A stretch of 64,000 nt of DNA from Burkholderia paludis (GCF_000732615.1 NZ_JPGL01000007.1:1-64000), one strand, 5' to 3'. Shown: positions 44,214 through 53,646, counted from the first letter of the stretch. Made by a program: numbers and translations. Notes: a model not told the origin generated them from the sequence alone.

Positions 44214-45092
44214 ATGATTGATGCTCGTCCGTTGCTCTCTCCCGGCGCACGCCGGTTCTTCTCCGGCCTGTCGGCATGCGCGGCGCTCGCCGCGGCCGGC
44301 GCCCGCGACGCGGCGGCCCAGACGCCTTCGCCGCTCGGCGAATGGCAATATTCGGCGGGCGTGCCGCTCGAGAAACTGTACGATCCGAACGTCCCCGTCT
44401 GGGATGTCAGCCTGGGCGCCGCGATGACCCTGCAGCCGCGCTATCCCGGCTCCGATCGCTACCGCGTGATGGGCGGCCCGAATGTCGACATCCGCTACCG
44501 CGACCTGTTCTTCCTGTCGACCGGCGAGGGGCTCGGCGCGAACGTGCTGCGCGGGCCGAACTGGCGCGTGAGCCTGTCCGTCGGCTACGACCTCGGGCGC
44601 CGCTCGGCCGACGATGCCGAGCACCTGAACGGGCTCGACAACATCAATGCGGCGCCGGTGATGAAACTGTCGGCCGACTACGTGATCTCGAAGGAGTTTC
44701 CGCTGGTGCTGCGCGCGGATGTCCGGCGCAGCGTCGGCGGCTCGAACGGCTGGGTCGGCGATTTCTCCGCCTACATGCCGCTGCCGGGCAGCAACGAGCA
44801 CTTCTTCTGGTTCGCGGGGCCGACCGTGTCGTTCGCCGACTCGCGCTACATGAACAGCTGGTTCGGCGTGAACGCGGACGCCGCCGCGCGCTCCGGGCTG
44901 CCGGCCTATTCGTCCGGCGCGGGGCTCAAGTCGGTCGGTGCGGGCGTGACGATGGCGTGGTTCGTGAACAAGCACTGGTTCGTCACGATCGACGGCGCGC
45001 TCGAACAGCTCGTCGGCCGCGCCGCGCGCAGCCCGATCACGCAGCAATCGACCAACGGCGTGTTCGACATGTCGGTGAACTACGAGTTCTGA
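44214..45092 (+). CDS. MipA/OmpV-family outer membrane protein
   Basis: 292-residue protein with an N-terminal export signal (ending near AAA-QTP, ~residue 36) and a beta-barrel body. LGAAMTLQPRYPGSDRYRVMGGPNVDIRYRDLFFLSTGEGLG is the MipA/OmpV family opening, and it ends in an aromatic residue (VNYEF) as expected for BAM-dependent insertion. These proteins act as scaffolding or porin-like barrels. Start at ATG 44214, with TTG 44211 adjacent. Not linked to its neighbours. Confidence 0.85.
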   Translation: MIDARPLLSPGARRFFSGLSACAALAAAGARDAAAQTPSPLGEWQYSAGVPLEKLYDPNVPVWDVSLGAAMTLQPRYPGSDRYRVMGGPNVDIRYRDLFFLSTGEGLGANVLRGPNWRVSLSVGYDLGRRSADDAEHLNGLDNINAAPVMKLSADYVISKEFPLVLRADVRRSVGGSNGWVGDFSAYMPLPGSNEHFFWFAGPTVSFADSRYMNSWFGVNADAAARSGLPAYSSGAGLKSVGAGVTMAWFVNKHWFVTIDGALEQLVGRAARSPITQQSTNGVFDMSVNYEF

Positions 45093-45148
45093 CGGCGGCC
45101 GGGCAGGCGGGAGGCCGCACGGCGTGCGGCATGTCGCGTCATATTTGC

Positions 45149-45176
45149 TATGATTCCGACCTGTACAAACGTACAG
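45149..45176 (+). promoter_or_regulatory. LexA-like SOS box and -10 upstream of the FAN1-helicase operon
   Basis: CTGT-ACAAACGT-ACAG (45161-45176) fits the CTG-N10-CAG LexA consensus. A TATGAT -10 element (45149-45154) lies just before it, so LexA bound here would cover the start of transcription. The GTG start of the nuclease gene is 12 bp after the box. Confidence 0.65.
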
Positions 45177-45188
45177 TGATCAAATCCC

Positions 45189-46883
45189 GTGACGCCTGCT
45201 TCGCCGACACCCCCGGCGTTTTACTACCTGACCAATTTCGAACGCGCGCTGGCCTGGCTCGGCGAGCGTTACGACGACCTGTTCGACGCGCACGAGCGCG
45301 CGTTCGTCCGGCAGTTCGCCACGTTGCCGCAGGCGTCGCGCGCGCTGCTCGTGCGGATGCTGATGCGCAACGGGTCCGACTTCCGCGCCAGCAAGCTCGT
45401 GTACGACGAAATTGGCTGCGCGCTCGACGCGGCCGCGCCGCTCGTCGATCTCGGCTGGGTCGACCCGGCGCCCGCGCTGACGCTCGACGACCTGTTCACG
45501 CTGTCGACCAAGGCCGATCTGCTGCGCATCTTCCCGTCGCTCGCCGCGCATGCCGGCGAGCGCAAGCCCGAATGGCTCGAACGGCTGCGGCCCGCGCACG
45601 ACGCCGCGAAGCCGCTCGACGCGTGGTGCGCGCAGGCCGTCGACCGCGTGTTGCGCGTGACGATCGGCCCGCTGTGCGAGCGGCTGCGCCTGATGTTCTT
45701 CGGCAATCTCCATCAGGACTGGAGCGAGTTCGTGCTCGCCGATCTCGGCGTGTTCCAGTACGAGAGCGTGCCGATCGCGCCGTCGTCACGGGCGTTCCAG
45801 CAGCGCGGCGACGTCGACGCGTATCTCGCGCTGCAGGTGTGCCGCGATGCACTCGACGCGTGGCCCGACGACCTGCCGTTCGACGACCTGCTGCGAGCGG
45901 TCGACGCGGTCGGCTGCGCGCAGCCGTGGCTCGCGACGCGCCGCGCGAAGCTGCTGTTCGCGCTGGGGCAGGCGGCCGAACGCCGCGCCGACTGGGCCGC
46001 CGCGCTCGACGCATATGCGCGCAGCGCGTGGCCCGGCAGCCGGCACCGGCGCATCCGCGTGCTCGAACGCTGCGGGCGCGACGACGATGCACTCGCGCTG
46101 GCGCTCGATGCGCGCGGCGGCTTCGAGAGCGACGAGGAGCGGCAGCGCGTCGAGCGCATGCTGCCGCGCCTGCAGCGCCGCCTCGGCCGGCGCGTCGAAC
46201 GGGCGGCGGCCGCGGCCGACGTGCCGCGCGAGACGCTGGTGCTCGCGCGTCCCGATGCGTTCGTCAGCGTCGAATTCGCGGTGCGCGACCATCTCGCGCA
46301 GCCGGCCTCGCCGGTGCATTACGTCGAGAACACGCTGATCAACTCGCTGTTCGGGCTGCTGTGCTGGGAGCCCGTGTTCACGGCCGTGCCGGGGGCGTTC
46401 TTTCACCCGTTCCAGCGCGGCCCGGCCGACCTGCACGCGCCGGATTTCGTCGCGCGCCGTGCGGACGCGTTCGCCGCATGCTTCGCGCAGCTCGATTCGG
46501 GCGCGTATCGCGACACGATCCGCCGGCATTTCGCGACGAAGGCGGGGTTGCAGTCGCCGTTCGTGTTCTGGGGCGTGCTGACCGACGCCTTGCTCGACGA
46601 GGCGCTCGCGTGCCTGCCGCCCGAGCACTTGCGGCTGTGGTTCACGCGCCTGCTCGCGGATATCCGCGCCAACCGCTCGGGGCTGCCCGACCTGGTTCGC
46701 TTCTGGCCCGGCGAACGCCGCTACGAGCTGATCGAGGTGAAAGGCCCCGGCGACCGGCTGCAGGACAACCAGACGCGCTGGCTCGCGTACTGCGTCGCGC
46801 ACGGCATCCCGGTGCGCGTGGTCGATGTCGAGTGGGCCGGCGAGGGCGTCGCGCACGCCGAAGCGGCGGGGCTGTCCGCATGA
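45189..46883 (+). CDS. FAN1-type nuclease with C-terminal VRR-NUC domain
   Basis: 564-residue protein. N-terminal half is helical (FERALAWLGERYDDLFDAHERAFVRQFATLP; LVRMLMRNGSDFRASKLVYDEIG), the middle contains a TPR-like region, and the C-terminus has the VRR-NUC nuclease motif GLPDLVRFWPGERRYELIEVKGPGD (D and E-x-K ligands, ~496-520). Length and layout match bacterial FAN1, which cleaves flap structures and repairs interstrand cross-links. GTG start at 45189. Its stop overlaps the start of the helicase gene (ATGA, 46880-46883), so the two are translationally coupled under a LexA-like box. Confidence 0.88.
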   Translation: MTPASPTPPAFYYLTNFERALAWLGERYDDLFDAHERAFVRQFATLPQASRALLVRMLMRNGSDFRASKLVYDEIGCALDAAAPLVDLGWVDPAPALTLDDLFTLSTKADLLRIFPSLAAHAGERKPEWLERLRPAHDAAKPLDAWCAQAVDRVLRVTIGPLCERLRLMFFGNLHQDWSEFVLADLGVFQYESVPIAPSSRAFQQRGDVDAYLALQVCRDALDAWPDDLPFDDLLRAVDAVGCAQPWLATRRAKLLFALGQAAERRADWAAALDAYARSAWPGSRHRRIRVLERCGRDDDALALALDARGGFESDEERQRVERMLPRLQRRLGRRVERAAAAADVPRETLVLARPDAFVSVEFAVRDHLAQPASPVHYVENTLINSLFGLLCWEPVFTAVPGAFFHPFQRGPADLHAPDFVARRADAFAACFAQLDSGAYRDTIRRHFATKAGLQSPFVFWGVLTDALLDEALACLPPEHLRLWFTRLLADIRANRSGLPDLVRFWPGERRYELIEVKGPGDRLQDNQTRWLAYCVAHGIPVRVVDVEWAGEGVAHAEAAGLSA

Positions 46884-49180
46884 GCTACGTCGTCGCGGTG
46901 CGGGCGATGTGCGAATTCACCGCGCGACGCGGCGATCTCGACCTGCGCTTCACGCCCGCGCCGACCGCGCTCGAAGGCATTGCCGGCCACGGCGCGGTCA
47001 CGTCGAAGCGCGGCGTGCGCTACGAGACCGAAATCGCGCTCGCCGGCACCTGGGGCACGCTTGCCGTGCGGGGCCGCGCAGACGGCTACGATCCCGTCGC
47101 GAATCGCATCGAGGAAATCAAGACCTATCGCGGCAGCCTCGATGCGATGCCGGCCAACCATCGCGCGCTGCACTGGGCGCAGGCGAAGGTCTATGCGCAC
47201 CTGATGTGCGAGGCGCGCGGCCTCGCGGAAATCGACGTCGCGCTCGTGTATTTCGACATCGTGTCGGAGCGCGAGACCGTATTGACCGAAACGCTGGACG
47301 CGGGCGCGCTCGCGGCGTTCTTCGCGGAACAATGCGCGTGCTTCGTCGGCTGGGCCGAGCGCGAGACGGCCCATCGCGCGGCGCGCGACGCGGCGCTGCG
47401 CGCCCTCGCGTTTCCGCACGGACAGTTCCGCAGCGGCCAGCGCGAGCTGGCGGTGGCGGTCTATCGCGCGGCGCGCGACGAACGCTGCCTGATGGCGCAG
47501 GCGCCGACCGGCATCGGCAAGACGGTCGGCACCGTGTTCCCGCTGCTGAAGGCGTGCGGCGCGGGCGAGCTCGACCACGTGTTCTTCCTCACCGCGAAAA
47601 CGCCCGGCCGCGCGCTCGCGCTCGAGGCGGCCGCGACGCTCGGCGCCGGCACGCCCGCGCTGCCGCTGCGCGTGCTGGAACTCGTCGCGCGCGACAAGGC
47701 GTGCGAGCATCCCGACAGCGCGTGCCACGGCGAATCGTGCCCGCTCGCGAAGGGCTTCTACGACCGGCTGCCGGCCGCGCGCGATGCGGCGATCGAGGCC
47801 GGCCTGCTCGATCGCGATACCGTGCGCGCGGCCGCGCTCGCGCACGAGGTCTGCCCGTATTACCTGGCCCAGGAGCTGGCGCGCTGGTCGGACATGATGA
47901 TCGGCGACTACAACTATTACTACGACGGCAGCGCGATGCTGCACACGCTCGCGCAGCAGAACCAGTGGCGCGTCGGGGTGCTCGTCGACGAAGCGCACAA
48001 CCTGCTCGACCGCGCGCGCAAGATGTACAGCGCCTCGCTCGACCCGCACGCGTTCGCGGCCGCGCGCGAAGCCGCGCCCGCGCCGCTGCGCAAGGCGTTC
48101 GACCGGCTCGCGCGCGCCTGGGGCACGCTCGGTCGCGCGCAGGCCGAGCGCTACGCCGCCTATCCCGACGTGCCGGGCCCGATCGTGTCGGCCGTGCAGA
48201 ACCTCGTCGCGACGATCGGCGAACACCTGACCGACGCGCCGCGTGCGAACGGCGACGCGCTGCTGCGTTTTCATTTCGAGGCGATCCAGTTCGGCGTGCT
48301 CGCGGAAGCGTTCGACAGCGCGTCGATCTTCGATGCGACGCTGCACGGCGAACCGGCGCCGCGCCAGCCGGCGCTCGACGGCGTCGGGCCGGCCGGCCGC
48401 CGGCGCCGCGTCCAGTCGACGCTGTGCGTGCGCAACGTGATCCCGGCCGGCTTTCTCGCGCAGCGCCATGAAGCCGCGCATGCGACCGTGCTGTTCTCGG
48501 GCACGCTGAGCCCGTTCCACTTCTACCGCGACACGCTCGGCTTGCCTGCCGATACCGGCTGGCTCGACGTCGACGGGCCGTTCCGCGCCGAGCAACTGAC
48601 GGTGCGCGTCGCGAGCCACGTGTCGACGCGCTGGCGCGACCGCGACCGGTCGCTCGAACCGATCGCCGACCTGATCGCCGCGCAATACGCGACGCGGCCC
48701 GGCAACTACCTCGGGTTCCTGAGCAGCTTCGACTACCTGGGGCGTGTGGTCGCGCTGATGCAGACGCGCCATCCGGACGTGCCCGTGTGGGCGCAGGCGC
48801 CCGGCATGGCCGAAAGCGAGCGCGATGCGTTTCTCGCGCGCTTCGACGCAGGCGGGCGCGGCGTCGGCTTCGCGGTGCTGGGCGGCGCGTTCTCGGAGGG
48901 CGTGGATCTGGTCGGCGAACGGCTGATCGGGGCGTTCATCGCGACGCTCGGGCTGCCGCAGGTCAATGACGTCAACGAGCAGATGCGGCGCGCGATGGAG
49001 GCCCGCTTCGGCAACGGCTACGACTACATGTACCTGTATCCGGGGCTGCAGAAGGTCGTGCAGGCGGCCGGGCGCGTGATCCGTACCGAACACGACGAAG
49101 GCGTCGTGCATCTGATCGACGACCGTTACCGGCGGCGCGAAGTGCGCGAGCTGCTGCCGCGATGGTGGCGGATCGGGTGA
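46880..49180 (+). CDS. nuclease-helicase fusion: PD-(D/E)XK domain plus XPD/DinG-type helicase
   Basis: 766-residue protein. N-terminal RecB/Cas4-like nuclease with D68 (GRADGYD), E79-x-K81 (RIEEIKTYRG) and Q101 (HWAQAKVYAHLM). Then a superfamily 2 iron-sulfur helicase: Walker A APTGIGKT (208-215), candidate cluster cysteines C275, C282, C287 and C325, DEAH (370-373), and C-terminal motifs LFSGTLSP, GAFSEGVDL and QAAGRVIR. It likely unwinds and trims DNA 5'-3' during repair. Coupled to the FAN1 gene, hence probably part of the same cross-link repair response. Confidence 0.88.
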   Translation: MSYVVAVRAMCEFTARRGDLDLRFTPAPTALEGIAGHGAVTSKRGVRYETEIALAGTWGTLAVRGRADGYDPVANRIEEIKTYRGSLDAMPANHRALHWAQAKVYAHLMCEARGLAEIDVALVYFDIVSERETVLTETLDAGALAAFFAEQCACFVGWAERETAHRAARDAALRALAFPHGQFRSGQRELAVAVYRAARDERCLMAQAPTGIGKTVGTVFPLLKACGAGELDHVFFLTAKTPGRALALEAAATLGAGTPALPLRVLELVARDKACEHPDSACHGESCPLAKGFYDRLPAARDAAIEAGLLDRDTVRAAALAHEVCPYYLAQELARWSDMMIGDYNYYYDGSAMLHTLAQQNQWRVGVLVDEAHNLLDRARKMYSASLDPHAFAAAREAAPAPLRKAFDRLARAWGTLGRAQAERYAAYPDVPGPIVSAVQNLVATIGEHLTDAPRANGDALLRFHFEAIQFGVLAEAFDSASIFDATLHGEPAPRQPALDGVGPAGRRRRVQSTLCVRNVIPAGFLAQRHEAAHATVLFSGTLSPFHFYRDTLGLPADTGWLDVDGPFRAEQLTVRVASHVSTRWRDRDRSLEPIADLIAAQYATRPGNYLGFLSSFDYLGRVVALMQTRHPDVPVWAQAPGMAESERDAFLARFDAGGRGVGFAVLGGAFSEGVDLVGERLIGAFIATLGLPQVNDVNEQMRRAMEARFGNGYDYMYLYPGLQKVVQAAGRVIRTEHDEGVVHLIDDRYRRREVRELLPRWWRIG

Positions 49181-49274
49181 GACGGGCGGCGGGCCGCCGG
49201 TTCCCGCAAGGGGGGGCGAGACTGCGAGGGGCTGGACGGCACGGTCGCGGTTAGGGCCGCCGCTGTCGCTTTCG

Positions 49275-50045
49275 CTACAGCACGTTCAGCATCGCGAGCG
49301 CGGCTTCCTGCAGGTGCGGCAGCACGCGCCGTAGCGCGGCGTCGGTCGTCTCCGCGCCGATCGGCATGTTCGTGCTCAACGCGGCGACCACTTCGCCGTG
49401 ACGGTTCTTCAACGGCACCGCGATTCCGCGCACGCCAACCTGCAATTGCTGCTCGATCGCCGCGAAACCGGCGTCGCGTGCCCGGTCGACCTGTTCGAGC
49501 AGACGCGCCTTGTTGGTGATCGTGTGCGGCGTGAACGGCGGCAGTTCGGTGTCGTCGAGCCACGCGCGCACGGCTTCGCGATCGGGATGATGGGCGAGCA
49601 GCACGACGCCCGGCGACGTCAGCGGGGCCGGCACGCGCGCGCCGAGCACGAAGCCGGTCGTCATCACGCGCGACACGCCATTGCGCGCGATGAACACGAG
49701 TTCCCAGCCGTCGAGCACGCTCACATATGCCGACTCGTTCAGCGACGCGCTCAGTTGCTGCAGATAGGGCTGCACCGTGCGCGGCAGCCGCGCCGAATCG
49801 AAGTACGACCAGCCGACCCGCAGCACCCGCGGCGTCAGGCCGTACAGCTTGCCGTCGGTGTAGACGTAGCCGAGCGATTCGAGCGTCAGCAGGTAGCGCC
49901 GCGCGGCCGTGCGCGTGAGGCCGGTGCGCGCGGCGGCCTGCGTGGGCGTCATGCGTGCGTGCTGGCTGTCGAAGGCCTCGAGGATCGTCAGGCCTTTTTC
50001 GAGGCCGGCAATCCAGTCGCGTCGGTCGAGTTCGGGCTTTTTCAT
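49275..50045 (-). CDS. IclR-family transcriptional regulator (PcaR/PobR-like)
   Basis: 256-residue regulator: N-terminal winged helix (EKGLTILEAFDSQHARMTPTQAAARTGLTRTAARRYLLTLESLGYV, ~15-65) and the GAF-like IclR effector domain (~80-250, with GVVLLAHHP and GVRGIAVPLKN). Members of this subgroup respond to aromatic acids or beta-ketoadipate. A CGATTATCG motif 46 bp upstream recurs twice before the distant HPPD-like gene and MHS transporter, suggesting autoregulation and a shared regulon. Confidence 0.88.
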   Translation of the reverse strand: MKKPELDRRDWIAGLEKGLTILEAFDSQHARMTPTQAAARTGLTRTAARRYLLTLESLGYVYTDGKLYGLTPRVLRVGWSYFDSARLPRTVQPYLQQLSASLNESAYVSVLDGWELVFIARNGVSRVMTTGFVLGARVPAPLTSPGVVLLAHHPDREAVRAWLDDTELPPFTPHTITNKARLLEQVDRARDAGFAAIEQQLQVGVRGIAVPLKNRHGEVVAALSTNMPIGAETTDAALRRVLPHLQEAALAMLNVL

Positions 50046-50089
50046 CGTCGGAATCGGCGCTTGGGTGCGCGGTGATCGCGCGGGTGCGG

Positions 50090-50100
50090 GCGATTATCGC
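50090..50100. promoter_or_regulatory. GCGATTATCGC motif upstream of the IclR gene
   Basis: GCGATTATCGC, with the core CGATTATCG at 50091-50099, lies 46 bp before the IclR start. The same core appears twice at 53776-53811. Confidence 0.5.
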
Positions 50101-50161
50101 GCGAATCGGCCGCGCAGGCGCAGCCGCGCTAGAATCGCCGGCCAGACTGGAACAGAAAACG

Positions 50162-50773
50162 ATGAAACTCCGAGAATCCGCATTGGCCGTGCTCGTCGCG
50201 GCCGCGTCGCTGCTTGCCGCGGCGAATCCCGCGACCGCCGCGACGCTCCAGAAGCCGACCGTCGACATCCGCGCGTGGCCGCGCATGACGTCGCCCGAAT
50301 TCGGCTGCTATTTCGAAACGTCGTTCGGCTATCGCGACAAGCGCTTCAATTGCTCGCTGAAGAAGTACCGGAACACCGGCGACGCGTGCAGGAATACGAA
50401 GGCGTACTACGAGGGCCCCGCGTTCCCCGACCGGCTCGCGGCCGGCGTGCACCCGCTCGCGACGAAGGTCGAACTGGACTGGGAGCATGGCGCGCTGCAG
50501 ATGGTCACGGTCACGCTGAAGGGCACGTGGAACGAGGCGGAGGTGCGCCGTGCCTTCGGGTTGCCGCGCGCGGAGGGAACCAGGCTGACCGAAGCGGAAC
50601 TGCGGTCGCAGCCGGACAACCTGATGAACACGAGCATCCAGTATCCGTCGGACGCGCTCGACGAGCGCGTTGCGAAACGCCCGAGCGACCCCGCGCGCGG
50701 CACGACGGCCGTGATGCTTTACGGGTTCGACCACATGGGCGCCGGCGACGCCGGGTGCGGGGAAGGCGAGTAA
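50162..50773 (+). CDS. secreted protein of unknown function
   Basis: 203-residue exported protein. Signal peptide of about 26 residues (NPATAA-TL). The mature part has several cysteines (GCYFETSFGYRDKRFNCSLKKYRN; DACRNTKAYYEGP) and aromatic residues but no family I recognise. Divergent from the IclR gene and separated from murA-like downstream by convergence. A periplasmic role is likely. Confidence 0.65.
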   Translation: MKLRESALAVLVAAASLLAAANPATAATLQKPTVDIRAWPRMTSPEFGCYFETSFGYRDKRFNCSLKKYRNTGDACRNTKAYYEGPAFPDRLAAGVHPLATKVELDWEHGALQMVTVTLKGTWNEAEVRRAFGLPRAEGTRLTEAELRSQPDNLMNTSIQYPSDALDERVAKRPSDPARGTTAVMLYGFDHMGAGDAGCGEGE

Positions 50774-50850
50774 CGCGGAAGCAGCCGGCGGCCCGTCGAA
50801 GCCGATGGCGGAATGCGGCGCCCGCGTCGCGCGCCGCACCCGTCAGGGCA

Positions 50851-52152
50851 TTACTCGCTGCTCGTCCACTCGACGTTTGCGCCGACCGAGCGCAGGTTCT
50901 CGACGAAATGCGGGTGCGCGCGGCGGATCGGCAGCGCGTTCATGATTTCCGAGCGGCCTTCGATGCTCGCGGCCACCATCAGCAGCGCGATCGCGACACG
51001 GATGATGTACGGGCTCTCGACGCGTGCCGGCGTCAGCTGCAGCCCGCCGAACGTGATCAGCCGGTGCGGATCGGAGAGCAGCACGTGCGCGCCGAACTTC
51101 GACAGTTCGCCGGACCAGCCGAGCGCGCCGTCGTACACCTTGTTCCAGAACATCGCGCTGCCTTCCGCGCGCACGCCGAGTGCGATGAAGATCGGCAGCA
51201 GGTCGACCGGCAGGTACGGCCACGGCGCGGCTTCCACCTTGGTCAGGATGTTTTGCGTGAACGGCCGGCGCACGCGCAGCGGGCCGTCGCGTTCCGCGCG
51301 CGACCACCCGTCGCGGTGCGTGACGTTGACGCCGAACTTCGCGAACGTGCGGTCGATCAGCGGGAAATGCTCGGGCGACGAGTTGCGCACCGTGATGTCG
51401 CCGCCCGTGATCGCGCCGAGTGCGAGGAACGTCGCGATTTCGTGGAAATCCTCGGCGAAGCGGAACTCGCCGCCGCCCAGCTTGCCGCCGCCCGTCACGC
51501 AGAGCCGCGACGTGCCGATGCCCTCGATCGCGACGCCGATCATCGCGAGGAACTGGCAGAACTCCTGCACGTGCGGTTCGGAGGCGGCGTTCATCAGGGT
51601 CGACGTGCCGCTCGCGGCCGTCGCGCACAGCGCGAAGTTCTCGGTGGTCGTCACCGACGCGTAGTCGAGCCAGTGATCGTTGGCCGTCAGCGGGCCGTCG
51701 GTGCGCACGATCAGCGAATCGGGCGTGCGCTCGATATGCGCGCCGAAACGCTCGAACACCTCGACGTGCGGATCGATCTCGCGCACGCCGAGCGTGCAGC
51801 CCTTCACGTCGTTCTCGAGGCGCGCGACGCCGAAGCGCGCGAGCAACGGCGGAATCAGCATGATCGACGAGCGCATCGCCTCCGGCAGCCGGTGGACGGC
51901 CGGATCGAACTTCGTGTCGCGATGGTGGAGGTCGAGCAGGCCGGTCGTGAAGTCGACCGACACGTCGCTGCCCAGCGTGCGGAAGATGTCGAGGATCTTG
52001 CGGACGTCGGTGATGTCCGGCACGCCGACGAGGCGCAGCGGTTGATCGGTCAACAGGGTGGCGCACAGAATCGGCAGGACGGCGTTCTTGTTCGCGGACG
52101 GCTTGATGTCCCCGCGCAGCGGAGTGCCGCCGTGGACGATGAGATTCGACAT
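50851..52152 (-). CDS. UDP-N-acetylglucosamine 1-carboxyvinyltransferase paralogue (MurA-like)
   Basis: 433-residue EPSP synthase-fold enzyme. Key residues are present: K22-N23 (SANKNAVLPIL), R94 (AMRSSIMLIPP), active-site C119 in KGCTLGVREIDPH (so fosfomycin-sensitive type), and YLPVDLLP near the C-terminal catalytic aspartate. It transfers enolpyruvate to UDP-GlcNAc, the first step of peptidoglycan precursor synthesis. In beta-proteobacteria the housekeeping murA lies elsewhere near hisG, so this isolated copy with divergent motifs looks like a second paralogue. ATG 52152 fits the family start. Confidence 0.85.
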   Translation of the reverse strand: MSNLIVHGGTPLRGDIKPSANKNAVLPILCATLLTDQPLRLVGVPDITDVRKILDIFRTLGSDVSVDFTTGLLDLHHRDTKFDPAVHRLPEAMRSSIMLIPPLLARFGVARLENDVKGCTLGVREIDPHVEVFERFGAHIERTPDSLIVRTDGPLTANDHWLDYASVTTTENFALCATAASGTSTLMNAASEPHVQEFCQFLAMIGVAIEGIGTSRLCVTGGGKLGGGEFRFAEDFHEIATFLALGAITGGDITVRNSSPEHFPLIDRTFAKFGVNVTHRDGWSRAERDGPLRVRRPFTQNILTKVEAAPWPYLPVDLLPIFIALGVRAEGSAMFWNKVYDGALGWSGELSKFGAHVLLSDPHRLITFGGLQLTPARVESPYIIRVAIALLMVAASIEGRSEIMNALPIRRAHPHFVENLRSVGANVEWTSSE

Positions 52153-52338
52153 GATATGGGGGCGTATCGGTGACTGACGTAGGCCCATATGATGCCATTG
52201 GTCGGCCGGCGGCGTGGGATGTTCGGAGGGGAAATGGGGGGATTGCTGCGTGCAACTGACAGTGTTTGACGTCACTCTCGCGATGCGGCCGGGAAGCAGC
52301 CTGCACGCGTCACGTCGCGGCCGGTCCTGTCTGCATCG

Positions 52339-53646
52339 TCACTGCGCGGCCCGCATCCGCGCGGCGACCACCAGCGAGATCAGGCAGCCCACCGCGAGAT
52401 AGCCGGCCACGAGATGCCACGAACCGCCGGCGAGGCTGACAAGGCCGACGGCGATGAAGGGCGTGAACCCGCCGCCGACCACGCTCGCGAACTGGTAGCC
52501 GACGCCCGCGCCGCTATAGCGGTATTCGGCGCCGAACAGCTCGGTGAACAGCGGTTGCTGGACGCTCACGACCATGTCGTGCGCGGCGTTCGCCAGCAGG
52601 ATCGCAAAAATCACGATCCACGCGATCGACCGCGCCTCCAGCGCAACGAAGAACGGCACCGCGGACGCCACGCCGATCAGCGCGCCGATCAGATAGATGC
52701 GGCGCAGGCCGTAACGGTCGGCCAGCCACGCGAAACACGGGATCGTGATGCAGCTCACCGCGCCGACCAGCAGGCCGATATTGAGGAACAGGTCGCGCGA
52801 CATGCCGAGGTTCGTCGTCGAATAGCTGAGTGCGAACGCGGTGACGATGTACATCGTGAAGAGTTCGGCGAGCCGCAGCGCGACGATCAGCAGGAACGCC
52901 TTCGGATGGCGCGTCAGCGCTTCCAGCACCGGCAGGCGCAGCTTGCGGTTGCCGTGTTCGACCTGTTCGACGAACTCCTGCGATTCGTCCATGTTCTTGC
53001 GCACCCACAGCCCGATCAGCACGAGCACGATGCTGAACACGAACGGCAGGCGCCAGGCCCACGACTTGAACGCGGCTTCGCCGAGCAGGTGGCTCAGCAG
53101 CGACACGATGCCGGTGGCCAGCACGAGGCCGACGCCATAGCCGACCTGCACGCCGCTGCTGTAGAACGCCTTCCTTTGCTTCGGCGCGCTCTCGACGGCC
53201 ATCAGCGCCGCGCCGCCCCATTCGCCGCCGACCGCGAAGCCCTGGATCGCACGCATCAGCACCAGCAGCACGGGCGCCCACCAGCCGATCGTCGCGAAGG
53301 TCGGCAGCAGGCCGATCGCGACCGTCGACAGCCCCATCAGCATCACGGTCAGCACCAGCATCCGCTTGCGGCCGAGCCGGTCGCCATAGTGGCCGAACAC
53401 GACGCCACCGAGCGGCCGGAACAGGAAACCGACGCCGAAGGTCGCGAACGCCGCGAGCGTGCCCATCGTCGGGCTGACCTTCGGGAAGAACGCGGAGTTG
53501 AAGACCAGCGCGGCGACGATCCCGTACAGCAGGAAGTCGTACCAGTCGACGACGGCGCCGACGAAGCTGCCGATCGCCGCCTTGCGGGCCTGGCTGCGCA
53601 CGCGGGCACCCGCGGCAGGGTCGAGGGTGTCGAAGGTAGGGGTCAT
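52339..53646 (-). CDS. MFS transporter, metabolite:H+ symporter (MHS) family
   Basis: 435-residue 12-helix permease of the MHS branch (KgtP/ShiA/PcaT relatives): VDWYDFLLYGIVAALVFN in helix 1, GHYGDRLGRKRMLVLTVMLMG in the loop 2-3 motif and GGEWGGAALMAVE in helix 5. It imports organic or aromatic acids with protons. Its promoter region carries two CGATTATCG motifs shared with the IclR gene, and the divergent neighbour is HPPD-like, so an aromatic or keto-acid substrate is plausible. ATG 53646. Confidence 0.88.
   Translation of the reverse strand: MTPTFDTLDPAAGARVRSQARKAAIGSFVGAVVDWYDFLLYGIVAALVFNSAFFPKVSPTMGTLAAFATFGVGFLFRPLGGVVFGHYGDRLGRKRMLVLTVMLMGLSTVAIGLLPTFATIGWWAPVLLVLMRAIQGFAVGGEWGGAALMAVESAPKQRKAFYSSGVQVGYGVGLVLATGIVSLLSHLLGEAAFKSWAWRLPFVFSIVLVLIGLWVRKNMDESQEFVEQVEHGNRKLRLPVLEALTRHPKAFLLIVALRLAELFTMYIVTAFALSYSTTNLGMSRDLFLNIGLLVGAVSCITIPCFAWLADRYGLRRIYLIGALIGVASAVPFFVALEARSIAWIVIFAILLANAAHDMVVSVQQPLFTELFGAEYRYSGAGVGYQFASVVGGGFTPFIAVGLVSLAGGSWHLVAGYLAVGCLISLVVAARMRAAQ

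Noticed and set aside
44276..49180. Single open frame of over 1600 codons across MipA, FAN1 and the helicase
   Set aside because: Only its last part (from 46880) is a real gene. The rest is out-of-frame, arginine-rich read-through of GC-rich genes whose true products are clear in other frames.
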